Positions 44,269 through 55,749 are shown, counted from the stretch's first letter. The stretch is DNA of 64,000 nucleotides from Sorlinia euscelidii (GCF_036452155.1 NZ_JAWJZY010000002.1), one strand, 5' to 3'. The notes: generated from the letters alone by a model not told the origin. Made by a program: numbers and translations.

Positions 44269-46388
44269 AGTTCAAGACGCTGCAATTCGGATTAAGGGGG
44301 CGCACGCCAGTCATTCTGCAATCGGAGGCTTCCGAATGTGGGCTCGCCTGTCTGGCGATGATCCTGTCTTTTCACGGTCATCAGATCGACGTCGCAACAT
44401 TGCGGCGGGACGCGGCTATATCCCATGCGGCCACGACACTTAAATCATTGATCCAGAAGGCGGAGCGGGAAGATCTGACGGCCCGCCCCCTGAAGCTGGG
44501 ATTGCCTGCCCTGGGACGTCTAAATCTCCCCTGTATCATCCACTGGGATTTCAATCATTTCGTGGTGCTGGTCAGGGTAATGGCGCGCCAGGTGACGCTT
44601 CATGACCCGGCTTATGGCAAACGCGTCCTGTCGAAAGAGGAGTTTTCCCGCCATTTCACGGGTGTCGCTGTTGAATTTTCACCAACAACACGTTTCACCC
44701 GGCGTGATGACCGTCAACTTCTCGACATCCGCGATATGCTCCGCCATGTCCCCCGGCTGCCCCTCTCGCTTCTCGCCCTAGGTGCCCTCTCTCTCGGGTT
44801 GGAAGTTATCGCGCTGATCAACCCCTTATTGGCCCAGATCATTATTGATGAGGTGCTCGTGACCGGGGATCAATCCCTGCTCTGGACAATTGCCGTGGCT
44901 CTGGCGCTACTGCTGGTTCTTCAAGGCGTTTTCGCGATATTTCGCGGCTGGTCAATTATGATTTTATCGACGCGTATTTCCGTGCAATGGAATTTCAGCC
45001 TGTTTTCCCATTTGCTCAAATTGCCGCAGGGTTTTTTCACGCGGCGGGGCGCGGGCGATATCCAATCAAAATTTGGAAGCCTCGCGACCATCCAGCAGAC
45101 CCTTACAACCGACTTGATCCAAAGCGTCATGGATGGGCTTATGGCGGTCGGGATGTTGATCATGATCATCATTTATGCGCGTTGGTTGTCGCTGATCATC
45201 CTCGCTTTTTCCGCTGTGGATTTTTTTCTGAGGCTTTTCCTCTTCAACCCCTATCGGGATTTGTCCGAAGAGCTGCTTTCCCGGAATGCCGCGCATCAAA
45301 GCCATTTTCTGGAAACATTGCGCGGGATGCGTACCATTAAGCTTCTGGCGCTGGAGGGGCGGCGGCGATTTGCATGGGGCAACCGGCTGATTGACAGTTT
45401 TAACACAAATCTACGTCTGCAACGTTATGACCTGCTTTTCAGTCGTTCTCAGGAGGTTTTATGGGGGGCGGATCGTGTGCTTCTGCTTGTGCTCGGCGCA
45501 CGCATGGTGCTTTCAGCCGAGATGACGATCGGGATGCTGATCGCGTTTCTGAGCTATCGGGATCAGTTTGCCCACCGATTTGGCAATCTCGTCAATGCGG
45601 CTTTTAAAATCCGTAACCTTAAAGTTCAGTGCCACCGACTTGCGGATATCGCCCTGACCCCAGTTGACGCGGCGACTGACATGCCGCCGTCGCCATGCAT
45701 GTCCCCCGTGCCGAGCCGGAAAGGCGTTCCCGTCATTGAATGCCGCAATATCGGATTTCGATATGGCGCGCAGGAAAACTGGGTTTTTCGCCATCTTGAT
45801 CTGACCATACCCGCCCAGGCCAGTTTCGCGATTGAAGGGCCTTCCGGATGTGGCAAATCGACTCTGATGTCTGTTCTCATGGGGTTGATCCCGCCAGAAG
45901 AGGGGCAGATTTTCTGGAACGGGGTGGCCCTCACCCCTCAGAACAGGCAGGCTTATCGCGCCCGGATTGCAGGCGTGATGCAGGACGACATCCTCCTCTC
46001 GGGTAATATTGCGGAGAATATTGCCAGTTTCGATGAGGCGATTGATCTCACCCGTGTCATGACATGTGCGGCGCAGGCGCAGATTTTGGATGACATTGAA
46101 AATCTGCCCATGGGTTTTGAGACGCGGGTCAGTGAAATGGGGGCGACCATGTCCGGGGGACAGCGTCAGCGTATCATCTTTGCCCGAGCCCTTTACCGCC
46201 AACCCGATATTCTCTTCCTCGATGAAGCCACAAGCCACCTGGACCCGGCAGCTGAACGCCGGATTGAAGCCACGATTGACGATCTCGCCGTCACGCGGGT
46301 GATTGTCACGCACCGACCGGAAACAGTCGCGCGCGCGCGTTTCCGCTTCTCAATGGGCGCTGATGCTTCAGGCATCTTATCACACTGA
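44265..46388 (+). CDS. C39-peptidase ABC exporter (CvaB/MchF type)
   Basis: About 707 residues from GTG 44265, which overlaps the HlyD stop as GTGA and follows GGAGGGGG; the open frame extends to 44187. The N-terminal C39 peptidase is intact: Cys25 in ASECGLACLAMIL, the His strand FNHFVVLVRVM and Asp in LHDPAYG. Six membrane helices follow, then the nucleotide-binding domain with Walker A GPSGCGKST, signature SGGQRQR and Walker B ILFLDEATSHLD. It should cut precursor A after VVGG and export it. Precursor B lacks such a site. With the adjacent fusion protein it completes the inner part of a type I secretion system. Confidence 0.92.
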   Translation: MKFKTLQFGLRGRTPVILQSEASECGLACLAMILSFHGHQIDVATLRRDAAISHAATTLKSLIQKAEREDLTARPLKLGLPALGRLNLPCIIHWDFNHFVVLVRVMARQVTLHDPAYGKRVLSKEEFSRHFTGVAVEFSPTTRFTRRDDRQLLDIRDMLRHVPRLPLSLLALGALSLGLEVIALINPLLAQIIIDEVLVTGDQSLLWTIAVALALLLVLQGVFAIFRGWSIMILSTRISVQWNFSLFSHLLKLPQGFFTRRGAGDIQSKFGSLATIQQTLTTDLIQSVMDGLMAVGMLIMIIIYARWLSLIILAFSAVDFFLRLFLFNPYRDLSEELLSRNAAHQSHFLETLRGMRTIKLLALEGRRRFAWGNRLIDSFNTNLRLQRYDLLFSRSQEVLWGADRVLLLVLGARMVLSAEMTIGMLIAFLSYRDQFAHRFGNLVNAAFKIRNLKVQCHRLADIALTPVDAATDMPPSPCMSPVPSRKGVPVIECRNIGFRYGAQENWVFRHLDLTIPAQASFAIEGPSGCGKSTLMSVLMGLIPPEEGQIFWNGVALTPQNRQAYRARIAGVMQDDILLSGNIAENIASFDEAIDLTRVMTCAAQAQILDDIENLPMGFETRVSEMGATMSGGQRQRIIFARALYRQPDILFLDEATSHLDPAAERRIEATIDDLAVTRVIVTHRPETVARARFRFSMGADASGILSH

Positions 46389-46416
46389 AGGCGTGGTGCG
46401 CCGTGCTCCAATGGTT

Positions 46417-47019
46417 TCATGACCCGGCCAGCATCGCGGCCAGCCGAGCGGAAGCTTCCTTGAGGCCTTTCGAGGACACGACGAGAATCACATTCTGATC
46501 CTTCGGTGTCGATGCCCTGACCTCGAGTTTCTTCGCGGCCTGAAGGCTAAAGAACTGGTCACGCGTCAGACTGAAGGGAACGAGGCAGCCATTCGGCATA
46601 CAGGTGCTGAATGGCACAGAGACGACCTGCGCACCATCGGCATTGATTGATATCCCCTTTGACAAGGCAAGGCCGAAAGGCATGACGACCAGGCTGGCAA
46701 TTTTGTCTTTCTCCGGCTCAAATTGCAGGGTCAGGATCTTCTGATGGCTTTTCTCGTCCGCCAGTTGCTGAACGAGGGCACATCTTGGCCCGGCTTCCAG
46801 CTTCTGGCAGCTCACCCGCCAGTCCTGATACGTTTCATTCAGGGCGGTGACCCCGTCCGGCAGGCGATATTCCAACTTGGAGATATCATGCGCGACAGGC
46901 TTGGGATGAATGGGCGCCTTCCGACTGGAGGCGACACTCAGCGCCGCATAACCGACAATGCTTGTCACGGTGACAGCGATCAGCAAAGCGGCAATTTCAC
47001 GCTGTTTGAATTTTCTCAT
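46417..47019 (-). CDS. IalB-family (invasion-associated locus B) exported protein
   Basis: 200 residues. An N-terminal hydrophobic segment (REIAALLIAVTVTSIVGYAA) directs it to the envelope. The IalB core is recognisable: YQDWRVSCQKLEAGPRCALV, LTLQFEPEKDKIASLVVMPF, VPFSTCMPNGCLVPFSL, with two Cys pairs typical of the family. AGGAGACGAAG precedes the ATG. Such proteins are common in Alphaproteobacteria; in Bartonella one is linked to erythrocyte invasion, but in acetic acid bacteria the function is unknown. It ends 28 bp from the convergent ABC exporter and lies just after the autotransporter gene on the same strand. It is probably not part of the peptide cluster. Confidence 0.8.
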   Translation of the reverse strand: MRKFKQREIAALLIAVTVTSIVGYAALSVASSRKAPIHPKPVAHDISKLEYRLPDGVTALNETYQDWRVSCQKLEAGPRCALVQQLADEKSHQKILTLQFEPEKDKIASLVVMPFGLALSKGISINADGAQVVSVPFSTCMPNGCLVPFSLTRDQFFSLQAAKKLEVRASTPKDQNVILVVSSKGLKEASARLAAMLAGS

Positions 47020-47056
47020 CTTCGTCTCCTATTGATCAAATGAGGGGTCTTCGACT

Positions 47057-50000
47057 TCAGAACTTGATGACCAGATTGCCTCGGATGCCGCTATCAATCG
47101 CTTGAACGCCATATTGGCCGAGGTAGAACAATCCGACATCAATGCGGTCAGTCACTTTCAGACTGATACCAGCATCCACAACCGCGACATCCGAGGCGAG
47201 GGGGGTGCCCATGACGCTCATATGAGCGTCGCTGGACGTCGCGAAATTCAACGAGGCATGCGGTGTGAGCGGGCCGAAACTATGGCGGTAACCAATCATC
47301 AGGCGCGGCATAATGATGGCGTGGCCGACGTGATAGGTCGCTGATGACCGCAACCCGAAGGTTGAGAAAGTGACGCCCGCCGTCGCGGCCCGCCCATTGA
47401 CCGCTTCAGGGCCGTAATGCTCGCGGAAACTGCCATTATGAACATTGACGTAAGAGATCCCGGCAAACGGCTCGAAGATCGTCCGGCGACGGCGGATCCG
47501 ATACCCGACCTCCCCGAAAGCCTGAGCCGTCCCGGAAAGATACCCCGCGCTCAGACGAGATCCCTGATAGCCATTGAAGAGAATGGTGCGGTTTGTGCCG
47601 AGCAGGTTCCAACTATAGGTCGCGCCGAGGCGCAGATTGACGGGGCCCCAGTGATTACCGCCATAACCACCAATCATAAGATTATTACTATGCCCTGATG
47701 AGGCGCGTCCGTTTGAAATATGGAAAGATGAGTTGCTGTAACCAAACAGGGCGCCAATACGCGCTGTCTCAAAGATCGGCGCATCCGCCCCCATCATGAA
47801 CCCGGCCGTCGTGTGGTTCATGGTCGCGACATTCTCATTGCCGAAATTGCGCCCGAGACTACCATAAGCCTGATGCCATAGGACGGCACGATCCCGGTAG
47901 CAGCGCGGATCAGGCGCGTCGCTCTTGAGTGTCGCGGTCTGCATGGACGCGGATGAGAAGGCCCCCTCACATTCCGCGCTGGCGAGCCGCTCTGCCACGG
48001 TCTCTCGCGCCTGATAGGCGTCTTCCATCAGAGCGGTGACGATAGAGGCATGGATTTCGCCCGACACAGCATTCAAGGCATCGCGCGCGTCATTCTGATT
48101 CAATCCTGTGAAAGCGAGCGCGAGCGGGCTGGTTTCAGGCAGCTTATCCAGTGCGCGGCCGATGGCAATTCCGTTTTGCGCGTGGCTGACCGCGGCAAAG
48201 CTGACGCCGCTGCCATCAAGCTTGATGCCCACGAGATTGCCCACATAAAAGAGGCTGGGCTTAAGAAATAAATACTGCTCGCTGATATTGGATTCGAGAC
48301 GGTCGAACTGGCCGGACAGGGAGCCTGTTGCTTCCAATATCGTGTAAGCATTCCGGGCTTTAAGGACGGAACCGCGGACAACATTGAAGTTGACCAACCC
48401 ACCGCTGAGGCTGACATTTCCGTCCACCTTGACGCGGTCACTATTGAGGCCGCTGTAAGTTTTTCCATCATCTGTGATGGTCGTGCCGGAAGATTGACCA
48501 TTCCCCTCTGCACGGAAAAGGGTGCCGCGGGCCGTGGTGAGATTATCTTTGATCGTCAGTGTCCCGATGGCGCCGGCATTGCCGGGCGCGATAACGCCGC
48601 CTTGCGCGATCTGGGTCGCCCCGACCGTCCCCGCACCTGATAATGTGCCGCCATCCTGCACATTGAAGCGGGCTTGCGCCATGTTTCCATTAATGCCGAG
48701 GCCGCCTTTCTGCACGTCAACCTGTCCGGTAAAACCGGCATTATCACGATTGATGCTGATGTCGCCCGCACCCGTTTTTGTGAGACGCCCCGCGCCGGAA
48801 AGCGCATTGGCGAGCAAAGCTGAACGCTGTTGATCGATAATCAGGTGACCGTCCTGGCTGACATCAATACCACCCGCACCGAAGCTGCTTGCCGTGCCCT
48901 GCAAGGTGCCATGCGTCACAGCCGTACCGCCCGCGTAATTATTGCGGTCATTCAGCGTGGTTTTGCCTGTGCCCATTTGCGCCACACTGCCTTTGCCATC
49001 GATAAACTGGGTCAATGCGAGATCATCGCTGAAATTAACGACGAGCTTCCCGTTATTATGGATGACCGCGCTACGGGTGATCCGGCCCGACGTGCCACCA
49101 TCACCCATTTGCAACGTGCCGCCACTGATCAATGTTTCGCCGCGATAATTCTGGTCTTTGGTGAGGATGAGGGTGCCAGCGTCCGATTTCACCAGATTTG
49201 TGCCGTTATTGACGCGACTATCATCAATCACCGTGTCGAGTACGGCCGTAATGGATGCACCCTTTCGCGTGCCATCCCCCACGCGGATCGTCGTGTTGGC
49301 GGTTGTGGCGTAAAGATCGTCGCCCGTGACTTTATAAACGCCGCCATCATTATTCGCGAATTGCATCCCGCGCGTCAGAACGTCTGACGCTGTGCCATCG
49401 TGCGTCGTGTTTCGGACGGTGACCGTGCCCGCCTGAGCGGCGAAAAGCGCGAATGTACCTTGTGTCCAGGCGCCATCACGCCCGCCATTGACATCCGTCC
49501 AGTTGGCATTGTCGGTCGTCCAGGTACCCGTGCCGCCATTGACAACGTTATTCCCCTCCATACCGCCCGGGCCGGGGGACACGGTATCGCCACCGTCCCA
49601 GAAAGTCAGGACATTGTCGCTGACAACGAGATTGATCTGATGGTCGATGGATGTCTGGAGCAGCATCGTCGTGCCGGGGTCAGTCTCGACAGAGCCGAGG
49701 CGACCATTCGGGCCGATCGCCTCACCGGCACCATTGGCGGTGGCACGATAGCTGGCGGTCGGCACGGCCCCGGAGAGAGATCCTTCATAAGTGTAGATGC
49801 GATAGATCCCCTGACCCAGAGGCTCTGATCCCTTATTCGGGCCTGTCACGTTGATGGTGCCACTGAAGACAAGATCGCCCTTCACGGCAACGAGGTCATT
49901 ATTCTGCCCGCCCTCAGCATTGGCCTGGCCCAAATTCCAGTTTTGCACCGAATTATAGGCGAGGTTGAGATTGCCGTTGATTTTCAGGGTGTCGACGCTG

Positions 50001-52297
50001 CTCGTGCCTTCACCAGGGGAGAGGGTGGCATTGTCAGCGATGGTGACGTTGCCGCCAATAATGCCCCTACCATGGAGTTGCGCACCGGACTGCACGTTCA
50101 TATCGCCTGTCGCGCCAGACTGATCACCATCAACCTGTAAGATACCGGAGGCGACTGTCGTGCCGCCCGTGTAACTATTATTACCTGAGAGGATGGTCGT
50201 GCCGCTGCCGACCTGGTTCAGCCGTCCCGCCCCTGAAATCGCACCGCGCAACGTGACCTTATCGCTATGATTGATCGTCAGTTCGCCATCATTGGCGATG
50301 CTGGCCGTATTGCCGATAAAACCCGTTGTGCCGCCATCGCCGAGCGTTAATCGCGCGCCACTGCCGATGGATGTCGCGCCCGTGTAACTGTTATTACCGG
50401 TCAGAAGCTGGGCGCCACCCGCAATCGCCAAACCGCCAACGCCGGAAAAAACGCCCGTATATGTGCCGGTGGCGTTACGGAGAGTCAGCGTGCCGTTCAG
50501 CGTGCCATTGCCATTTTCGTTGATGGCATTGACGCTTGCATTGTTGGAGGTGACAGTGAAACTCCCGGATTGAAGCGTCACGTTCCCGCTGCTCGTCGTG
50601 CCATCGAGTGTGAGCGTGCCCGTATTGGTGATGTCACCCGTCTGGCTGTTGCTGAGCTTCGCGGTGCCGGAATTCGTAATGGCCTGGAAGGTACCGTTTT
50701 CAGCCGTCAACGTGCCCGTATTATCTGTCGCGCCGCCGACCGCACCGCCTTTGACGTCCGTCGTGCCGACATTGCTCAGCGCTCCGGCGATGCGACCACT
50801 CAGCGTCAGATTGACTTTTTGAGCGACGTTGGTCGTGCCGGTATAGGTGTTCTGCCCCGAAAGGGTCTGGGTACCTGCAGCGATAATCAGCCCGCCTGTG
50901 CCGGACATGACCCCGGCATAATTATTGCCGAATGTGCTGTTGGCATTCGTCAGCGTCAGGGTTTTCTGCCCTAAAATGGTGTTGCCCGTGCCGTCCAGAG
51001 CTTTAATGGAAGGCGAAGATGTCGTCACTTCCGAAATATCGAGCGTGCCATTATTATGAACGCCGCTGGACGACTCAACGGTGCCCGAACCGCTCAGCGC
51101 CAGCGTGCCCCGGCTGATGGTCGTCGCCCCCGAATAGCTGTTGGCACCCGTCAGCGTCGTCGTGCCCGTGCCGGATTGGGTAAAAGCGCCTGAGCCATCA
51201 ATGGCCTGCGCGATGGAGACGGTATCACTATGATTGACGGCGAGCGTGCCATTATTATGGATGGCTGAGCTATCGGCGATGCGGCCTGTCGTGTTGCCAT
51301 TACCCAGTTGCAGCGTGCCGGAGGATATGGTGGTGGTGCCTGTATAACCGTTATTGGCAGTCAGGATCGTCGTGCCAGCGCCGATTTGCGTGACATTGCC
51401 CGTGCCGGCGATATTCGTGGCGTGAGTGACGGTGTCAGACCTGTTGAAGGCGAGCGTACCATTATTCGCGGTGACGTAATCGATCCAGCCGGACGTGCCG
51501 CCCTCTCCTAATTGAAGCGTCGCACCAGACGCAATCGTCGCCTTCGTCTGGCTCGAGGATTCGTTGCCCGCAAACACCAGCGTTCCGGCATTGACATTGA
51601 CTGTGACATTTGAAGCAAGACCTGACAGGCGCGAGGGGGCACCGACGATCCAGGTGCCGCTGCCATTTTTATTGACGGTGCTGAAGCCGGTCACAGTGTT
51701 GTTGAGCGTGTCCGTGGCGTCGTCACCTGTAAGCGTCAGGATTGCGCCACTCCCGCCCCCGCCGATGCTCCCCGTCACGGTTGAGCCGTTATATAATGTG
51801 ACCAGGTTGACGTAAGAGCCGGTCGTGCTCAGGGCGATATTACCCTTGACCACCGCACCCTTATTATCTGTGAAGACAATGCGGCCATTGCCTGAGTTAC
51901 CGACAACGGTGCCTGTGCCTTGCGTCCCCGCCCTGATCGTGCCGTAATTATTGATGGTGTTGCCGTATCCTGCCGTGCTGGTATCTGAACCTTCAAACCA
52001 GATGGCGGAGGAGGTCGTCGTTTCAATCGAACCGTAATTATTGATGGTGTTGTTGCCGCCTGTCGGGTTGAAGGTCTCACCATTATTGGCGCCACCTGTC
52101 TGCACAATGCGCCCTGTCGATTTGATATTAACGATCGTGTTACCACCGAACTCAATCACGTTTGGCCCGGTATTATAAGGGCCGGTGCCGATACCGGCAC
52201 CCTGCACCGTCCCGGCGATATTCATGACATTCGGGTTGCTTGACGTCCCCGTGCCCATACTGATGGACACGTTCGACGTGTTGATGGTCGCGCCTTA
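47057..52297 (-). CDS. Autotransporter adhesin, body and beta-barrel (5' part cut by stop)
   Basis: 1737 residues from the first ATG after an in-frame TAA (52295-52297). The passenger is made of many autotransporter-associated beta-strand repeats of the form NSYTGATxIxxGTLxLG (for example NNGYTGTTTISSGTLQLG and NNSYTGATSIGSGARLTLG), rich in Gly/Asn/Thr, followed by a more irregular part and a C-terminal beta-barrel of about 280 residues (AVLWHQAYGSLGRNFGNE onward) that ends in Phe (RGNLVIKF), as outer-membrane proteins do. Without the signal peptide in the upstream fragment it could not be secreted. The stop may be a recent mutation, a phase-variable site or an error. Confidence 0.8.
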
Positions 52298-52486
52298 CTC
52301 TAAATTCAGTGTTTTGATACTGTCATTGCGGCCTGACCCGACCGTTGTCGTGATCGTGCCCGTACACGTGACCGTTCCAGACGTGCCGTCACATGCCGCA
52401 AGTGCGGTGGATGCAAGGCAGGTGAGGGAGAGGGAGATAAGTGCCGTGTGAAAAAAATAACAATATCTATATGTTCCGAAGATCAT
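52295..52486 (-). pseudogene. Signal-peptide fragment of the autotransporter
   Basis: 63 codons in the same frame as the autotransporter body. MIFGTYRYCYFFHTALISLS, then LTCLASTALAACDG, is a clear signal peptide with a cleavage site after ALA. It ends ...KTLNLE-TAA, after which the frame continues GATINTSNVSISM into the body. One base change (for example CAA to TAA) would explain the break. Confidence 0.75.
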
Positions 52487-54097
52487 ATTTTCGGATGCCT
52501 CGAACTCAATGCAAAATATAAAAAGTTTTTTAGGTCAAGTAGCGATCATTACCTTCATGTGATGTGAATAGTCGTGTCTTCACCGGGACGGGACGGTACA
52601 ACGTGCGAAAGAGTGAAGGCCTCAATGCGATTTGTGAACGATTAGTTTCGAAATGAATGAAAAAAAATTTCGTGTACCAATGATTAATACTTGGAAGCTT
52701 TAAGAGATAAATTTTGAGAACTTGTATATCGTCAATCGATTTCACTTCGATTTCACATCGACTTCATATTTTTCCACAATGGTGGAACGGCAATTTTTAT
52801 TAACCTACAAACTTCGTTAAAGCGGAGTTGAGGTGCGGTGATCGCGATGAGTTTGCCGCTTTTAAAGCCTGATTACTGATGGAATATGCGGTGAATGCGG
52901 CGTCGATTCAAATCGGGAGACGCTGAGCCGACAGTCATCAATTTTTTTACCCTGTATGGTGCGGTTAACGCATATCGATGATGCAAAGCGGGAGCACGGC
53001 CCGGATATGCCGGATTTATATCCCTCTCCAACCGGTCACGGCGTGGCGCGTCGCCATAGGTTCGTTTCGTTAAACGGAGTGATTAAATCAGCTAGTTACG
53101 AAAAAAACATTGTTTCGATTAACATGATGATGAAGTCACGATTTCGTAAAGGCGAAAATCCGACCCATCAGCATCGCCTGAATTTTCCCGATTTCAAAAA
53201 CCAGGTCTGCTCCCGAAAATGAGTCAATCGGCGGGCGATATCGGCTCGGTTTTAAAAGAGGCTGGTATGTGTCGCTGAAAATGGTGCTCAGGTCGTCGCC
53301 GCAAGAAGGGCTGAATAACGGCAGCAAAGGCTTTGCGCACCTATGTTGCGCGTGGCTGTGCAGACGATATGAAAATTTTGTTCCAAAAAAGAACATAAAT
53401 GCGCTGATCGAAGTTCCAATTTAGAAAAAAAGTTTATTTTGTAGATGAATTTAAATTTTCTCATTTTCAGTAAAATTATACCGGAGCAGCAACCGTTAGG
53501 CAAGTAATAAGGTAATTTTTATATATTTACTCCTATTTGATGAGTAAATTCGGCTGACCTATCGGATCAATAGAGGTCAAGATCCTTTCTCCGACCATGA
53601 GTTGTCGCGTTGACACGGCGGGAATGCTTGAGGGAACGGTCGCTGCACGCGGATAAATTCCCGGACAAATGACGGTTGGATTCCCGACGCCACCTTATCT
53701 GTCGCAGGCACGTCGACGCACATCATCCAGCCCACCCTTTATTTGGATGAAGCCTCCGAAAACCGTGCTACGGCAGAGATATTGTTAGGGACCTGACATC
53801 AGCAAATCGGCTCGTCGTCGAGATCGTGAACCCAGGGGGCGTCGATGGTCGAAAATTCTCGGTCGCCAGGTTTCGCCGGGAGGAGGAGACGCCGGGAAAA
53901 GTGAATATTCCAGTAGCGTTAATGCTTGCTCTTAAACTTTGGTACGATGTTGGATATTGCTGGCTTCTGCTGCGCAATCACGCCAATTGGCCAATAATTT
54001 ATAGTCCTGATCAATCGCTCATTTCACGTCATTATCGGCCGTCTGCTTCTTGAACCTGGATTCTTCTAGGAAAGGAGACAGAGTCGTGAGTAAAAGT
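52487..54097. other. Long AT-rich region without a supported gene
   Basis: About 1.6 kb. Short frames exist; the one at 53826-54053 has a codon pattern that could be the tail of a broken gene (GRKFSVARFRREEETPGKVN), but no family is recognised. The left part contains the promoter of the autotransporter. No repeat, RNA gene or transposase was identified. The AT content suggests acquired DNA. Confidence 0.45.
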
Positions 54098-54460
54098 TCA
54101 AACAATTTTTCGGATTCCTTCGCGCGTCGCGATTTCGGCAAAAGTCGCAAAGGCGGCCTTCTCCGAGTGGTCCATAGCGCGCCAGGCACGGATCAGGGCG
54201 AGTTCGCTCGGATCTTTGATGACCTCGCTCGGAAGCTTGTTCGACGCAACCGAAGACGGAATGCGAAAGTGATCGAGGGGAACATCGTAAAGATCCGCTA
54301 AAGCGCTGATGACGATGAGAGAGGGGAGCTTATGGCCGCGCTCGATCTTGGACAGGTCGGAACGGCTAAAACCTTCAAGGTCCAGCTCTGCGACCACATC
54401 ATATTGATTGTAGCCGCGAGCCTTACGGAGGCTCCTCAGCTTTTCACCGACGTCATGCAT
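54098..54460 (-). CDS. XRE-family transcriptional regulator
   Basis: 120 residues. Residues 4-60 form a Cro/C1-type helix-turn-helix: VGEKLRSLRKARGYNQYDVV, then GFSRSDLSKIERGHKLPSLI and LADLYDVPLDHF, the standard XRE layout. The C-terminal half is helical (ALIRAWRAMDHSEKAAFATF) and may be a dimer or effector part. It is flanked by non-coding DNA on both sides, with no toxin gene or prophage repressor partner in evidence. It could regulate a lost element. The target is not known. Confidence 0.85.
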   Translation of the reverse strand: MHDVGEKLRSLRKARGYNQYDVVAELDLEGFSRSDLSKIERGHKLPSLIVISALADLYDVPLDHFRIPSSVASNKLPSEVIKDPSELALIRAWRAMDHSEKAAFATFAEIATREGIRKIV

Positions 54461-55146
54461 CGCAATATAAAATCACAAAAAAAGGAAAAGGAAGTTCCAT
54501 TACAGCAATTTTACCCCTTGCGTGAAATGTTCCACTCTGGCACAAAAACAATTGTCGTATTTTTGGTTGTTGGATGCGGGTAATCCACTCCTCCAATTTC
54601 AATGAAGCAAAGCTCTTTAACGAGTTATCAGTCATGGTTTCACTCATTTATGGATACAAACTCTCTCTATCATCGCATCCATTGAGATTTCCTCAAAAAT
54701 TAAGATGCAGGCGGGATGCAAAGCCGGGTGTTTCTGCCTTGTCGCATATGCACGGCGCGGACCATTCGGTTCAATGTCTGAATTCGTCGCATGGCGTGAC
54801 GCGCCGCTTGAGACCCATTTCAGAAAGCTCGTGCCAACGGCGCATGGCGGCACTGACATGGTCCGGGGCGCGGTATCGATGGGTTGCTGCAAAGGTTCGC
54901 AACGTCCTGCGGTCCGATGTCGGGGTCCGCGCGCATCGCTCCTAATGTCGGCCGCGACCGGCAAAAGCCTGTTGAGCGGCGCAGGGCGCGATGGATGTGG
55001 TGAAAAAGTGTCGCTTTTAACTGAGTCGAGTCCTTACGCGCCCGCATGGAGGTGCAGCGCGGGCGCTTTGATTGTTTGGCAGGTACGGCATCGCCAGGGT
55101 GCGGACCTCATATTTCAATTAACAAGAAAAGTCTGGAGAGCTAAAA
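54461..55146. other. Intergenic region, no gene supported
   Basis: About 690 bp. Frames at 54574-54945 and 54705-55181 overlap each other and show neither a ribosome site nor a family pattern. GGAGAG before 55147 belongs to the next gene. Confidence 0.4.
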
Positions 55147-55749
55147 ATGAGTTCGGACCTGAAACAGCGTATCCCGGTTGAAGATAAACCCATCTCATTA
55201 TCCGAGCCGATCGCGCCGACAGCGGAACGCCTGAGAAAGTCCGTTTTTACACGCAAGTCGCCCTTTCGTGTGATTTCAACGGTCGAGGCCTTGTTCAATG
55301 CCGGCGCGATACAGGATGCCGAAGTTCAGGCTTCCTGTCGGTTGCGGCGGGATTGGCTATATGCACGTTACGGATATTCTGAAAATCAGGAGCCGACGGT
55401 GCGCAGCACGCATCTCGTGCATAACGTCCTTTCATGGCGGATGACGCGCGCCCAAGTGGGCCTAGCGCTGACAGAGCTTCGGCATGCCGTCAAAGCACCG
55501 ATCTTCAACCTGCTGGAATTGATGTTGATTGATGAGCTGAGTTTTTCCGGCATGGCGCGGGTTCTGATGCCGCAACGCAGCGATAATGCCGTGCGTAACA
55601 AGGTTTCAGCACAATGCGCACTGGCCTTGAGCACATTGGCCGCTGTTTATGAGGATATGGACCGTGCGCGCAAAATGGATGCGGCTTTTCGTCACAGCAC
55701 GAAGGCGCCGATACCACCGCGTTGCTCGCCCCACGTAACTCATAAGTGA
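55147..55749 (+). CDS. Small regulator-like protein of unknown function (paralogue of 15377 gene)
   Basis: 200 residues; ATG 55147 follows GGAGAG. It is the paralogue of the gene at 15377-15943, with the same order of conserved blocks: PTAERLRKSVFTRKSPFRVI, SCRLRRDWLYARYGYSEN, LSWRMTRAQVGLALTELRHA, MLIDELSFSGMARVLMPQRS and NKVSAQCALALSTLAAVYE. The C-terminal helical part resembles DUF6456-type domains (impression only). Both copies lie in accessory regions, one near the phage tail module and one beside an XRE regulator, which fits a regulator of mobile DNA. The function is unknown. Confidence 0.6.
   Translation: MSSDLKQRIPVEDKPISLSEPIAPTAERLRKSVFTRKSPFRVISTVEALFNAGAIQDAEVQASCRLRRDWLYARYGYSENQEPTVRSTHLVHNVLSWRMTRAQVGLALTELRHAVKAPIFNLLELMLIDELSFSGMARVLMPQRSDNAVRNKVSAQCALALSTLAAVYEDMDRARKMDAAFRHSTKAPIPPRCSPHVTHK

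Noticed and set aside
47102..51815. Many medium-sized + strand open frames opposite the autotransporter
   Set aside because: They are antisense shadows of its repetitive, low-stop sequence and have no ribosome sites or family patterns.
47057..52297. Autotransporter repeats as a CRISPR array or tandem DNA repeat
   Set aside because: The repeats are degenerate at DNA level, irregular in spacing and explained by the protein's beta-strand repeats. No CRISPR array was found in the window.
46417..52486. IalB and autotransporter genes as part of the RiPP cluster
   Set aside because: They are on the opposite strand to the exporter, separately transcribed, and have no known role in peptide maturation.
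52956..53222. 88-codon frame in the AT-rich region
   Set aside because: No ribosome site or similarity could be seen; likely chance.
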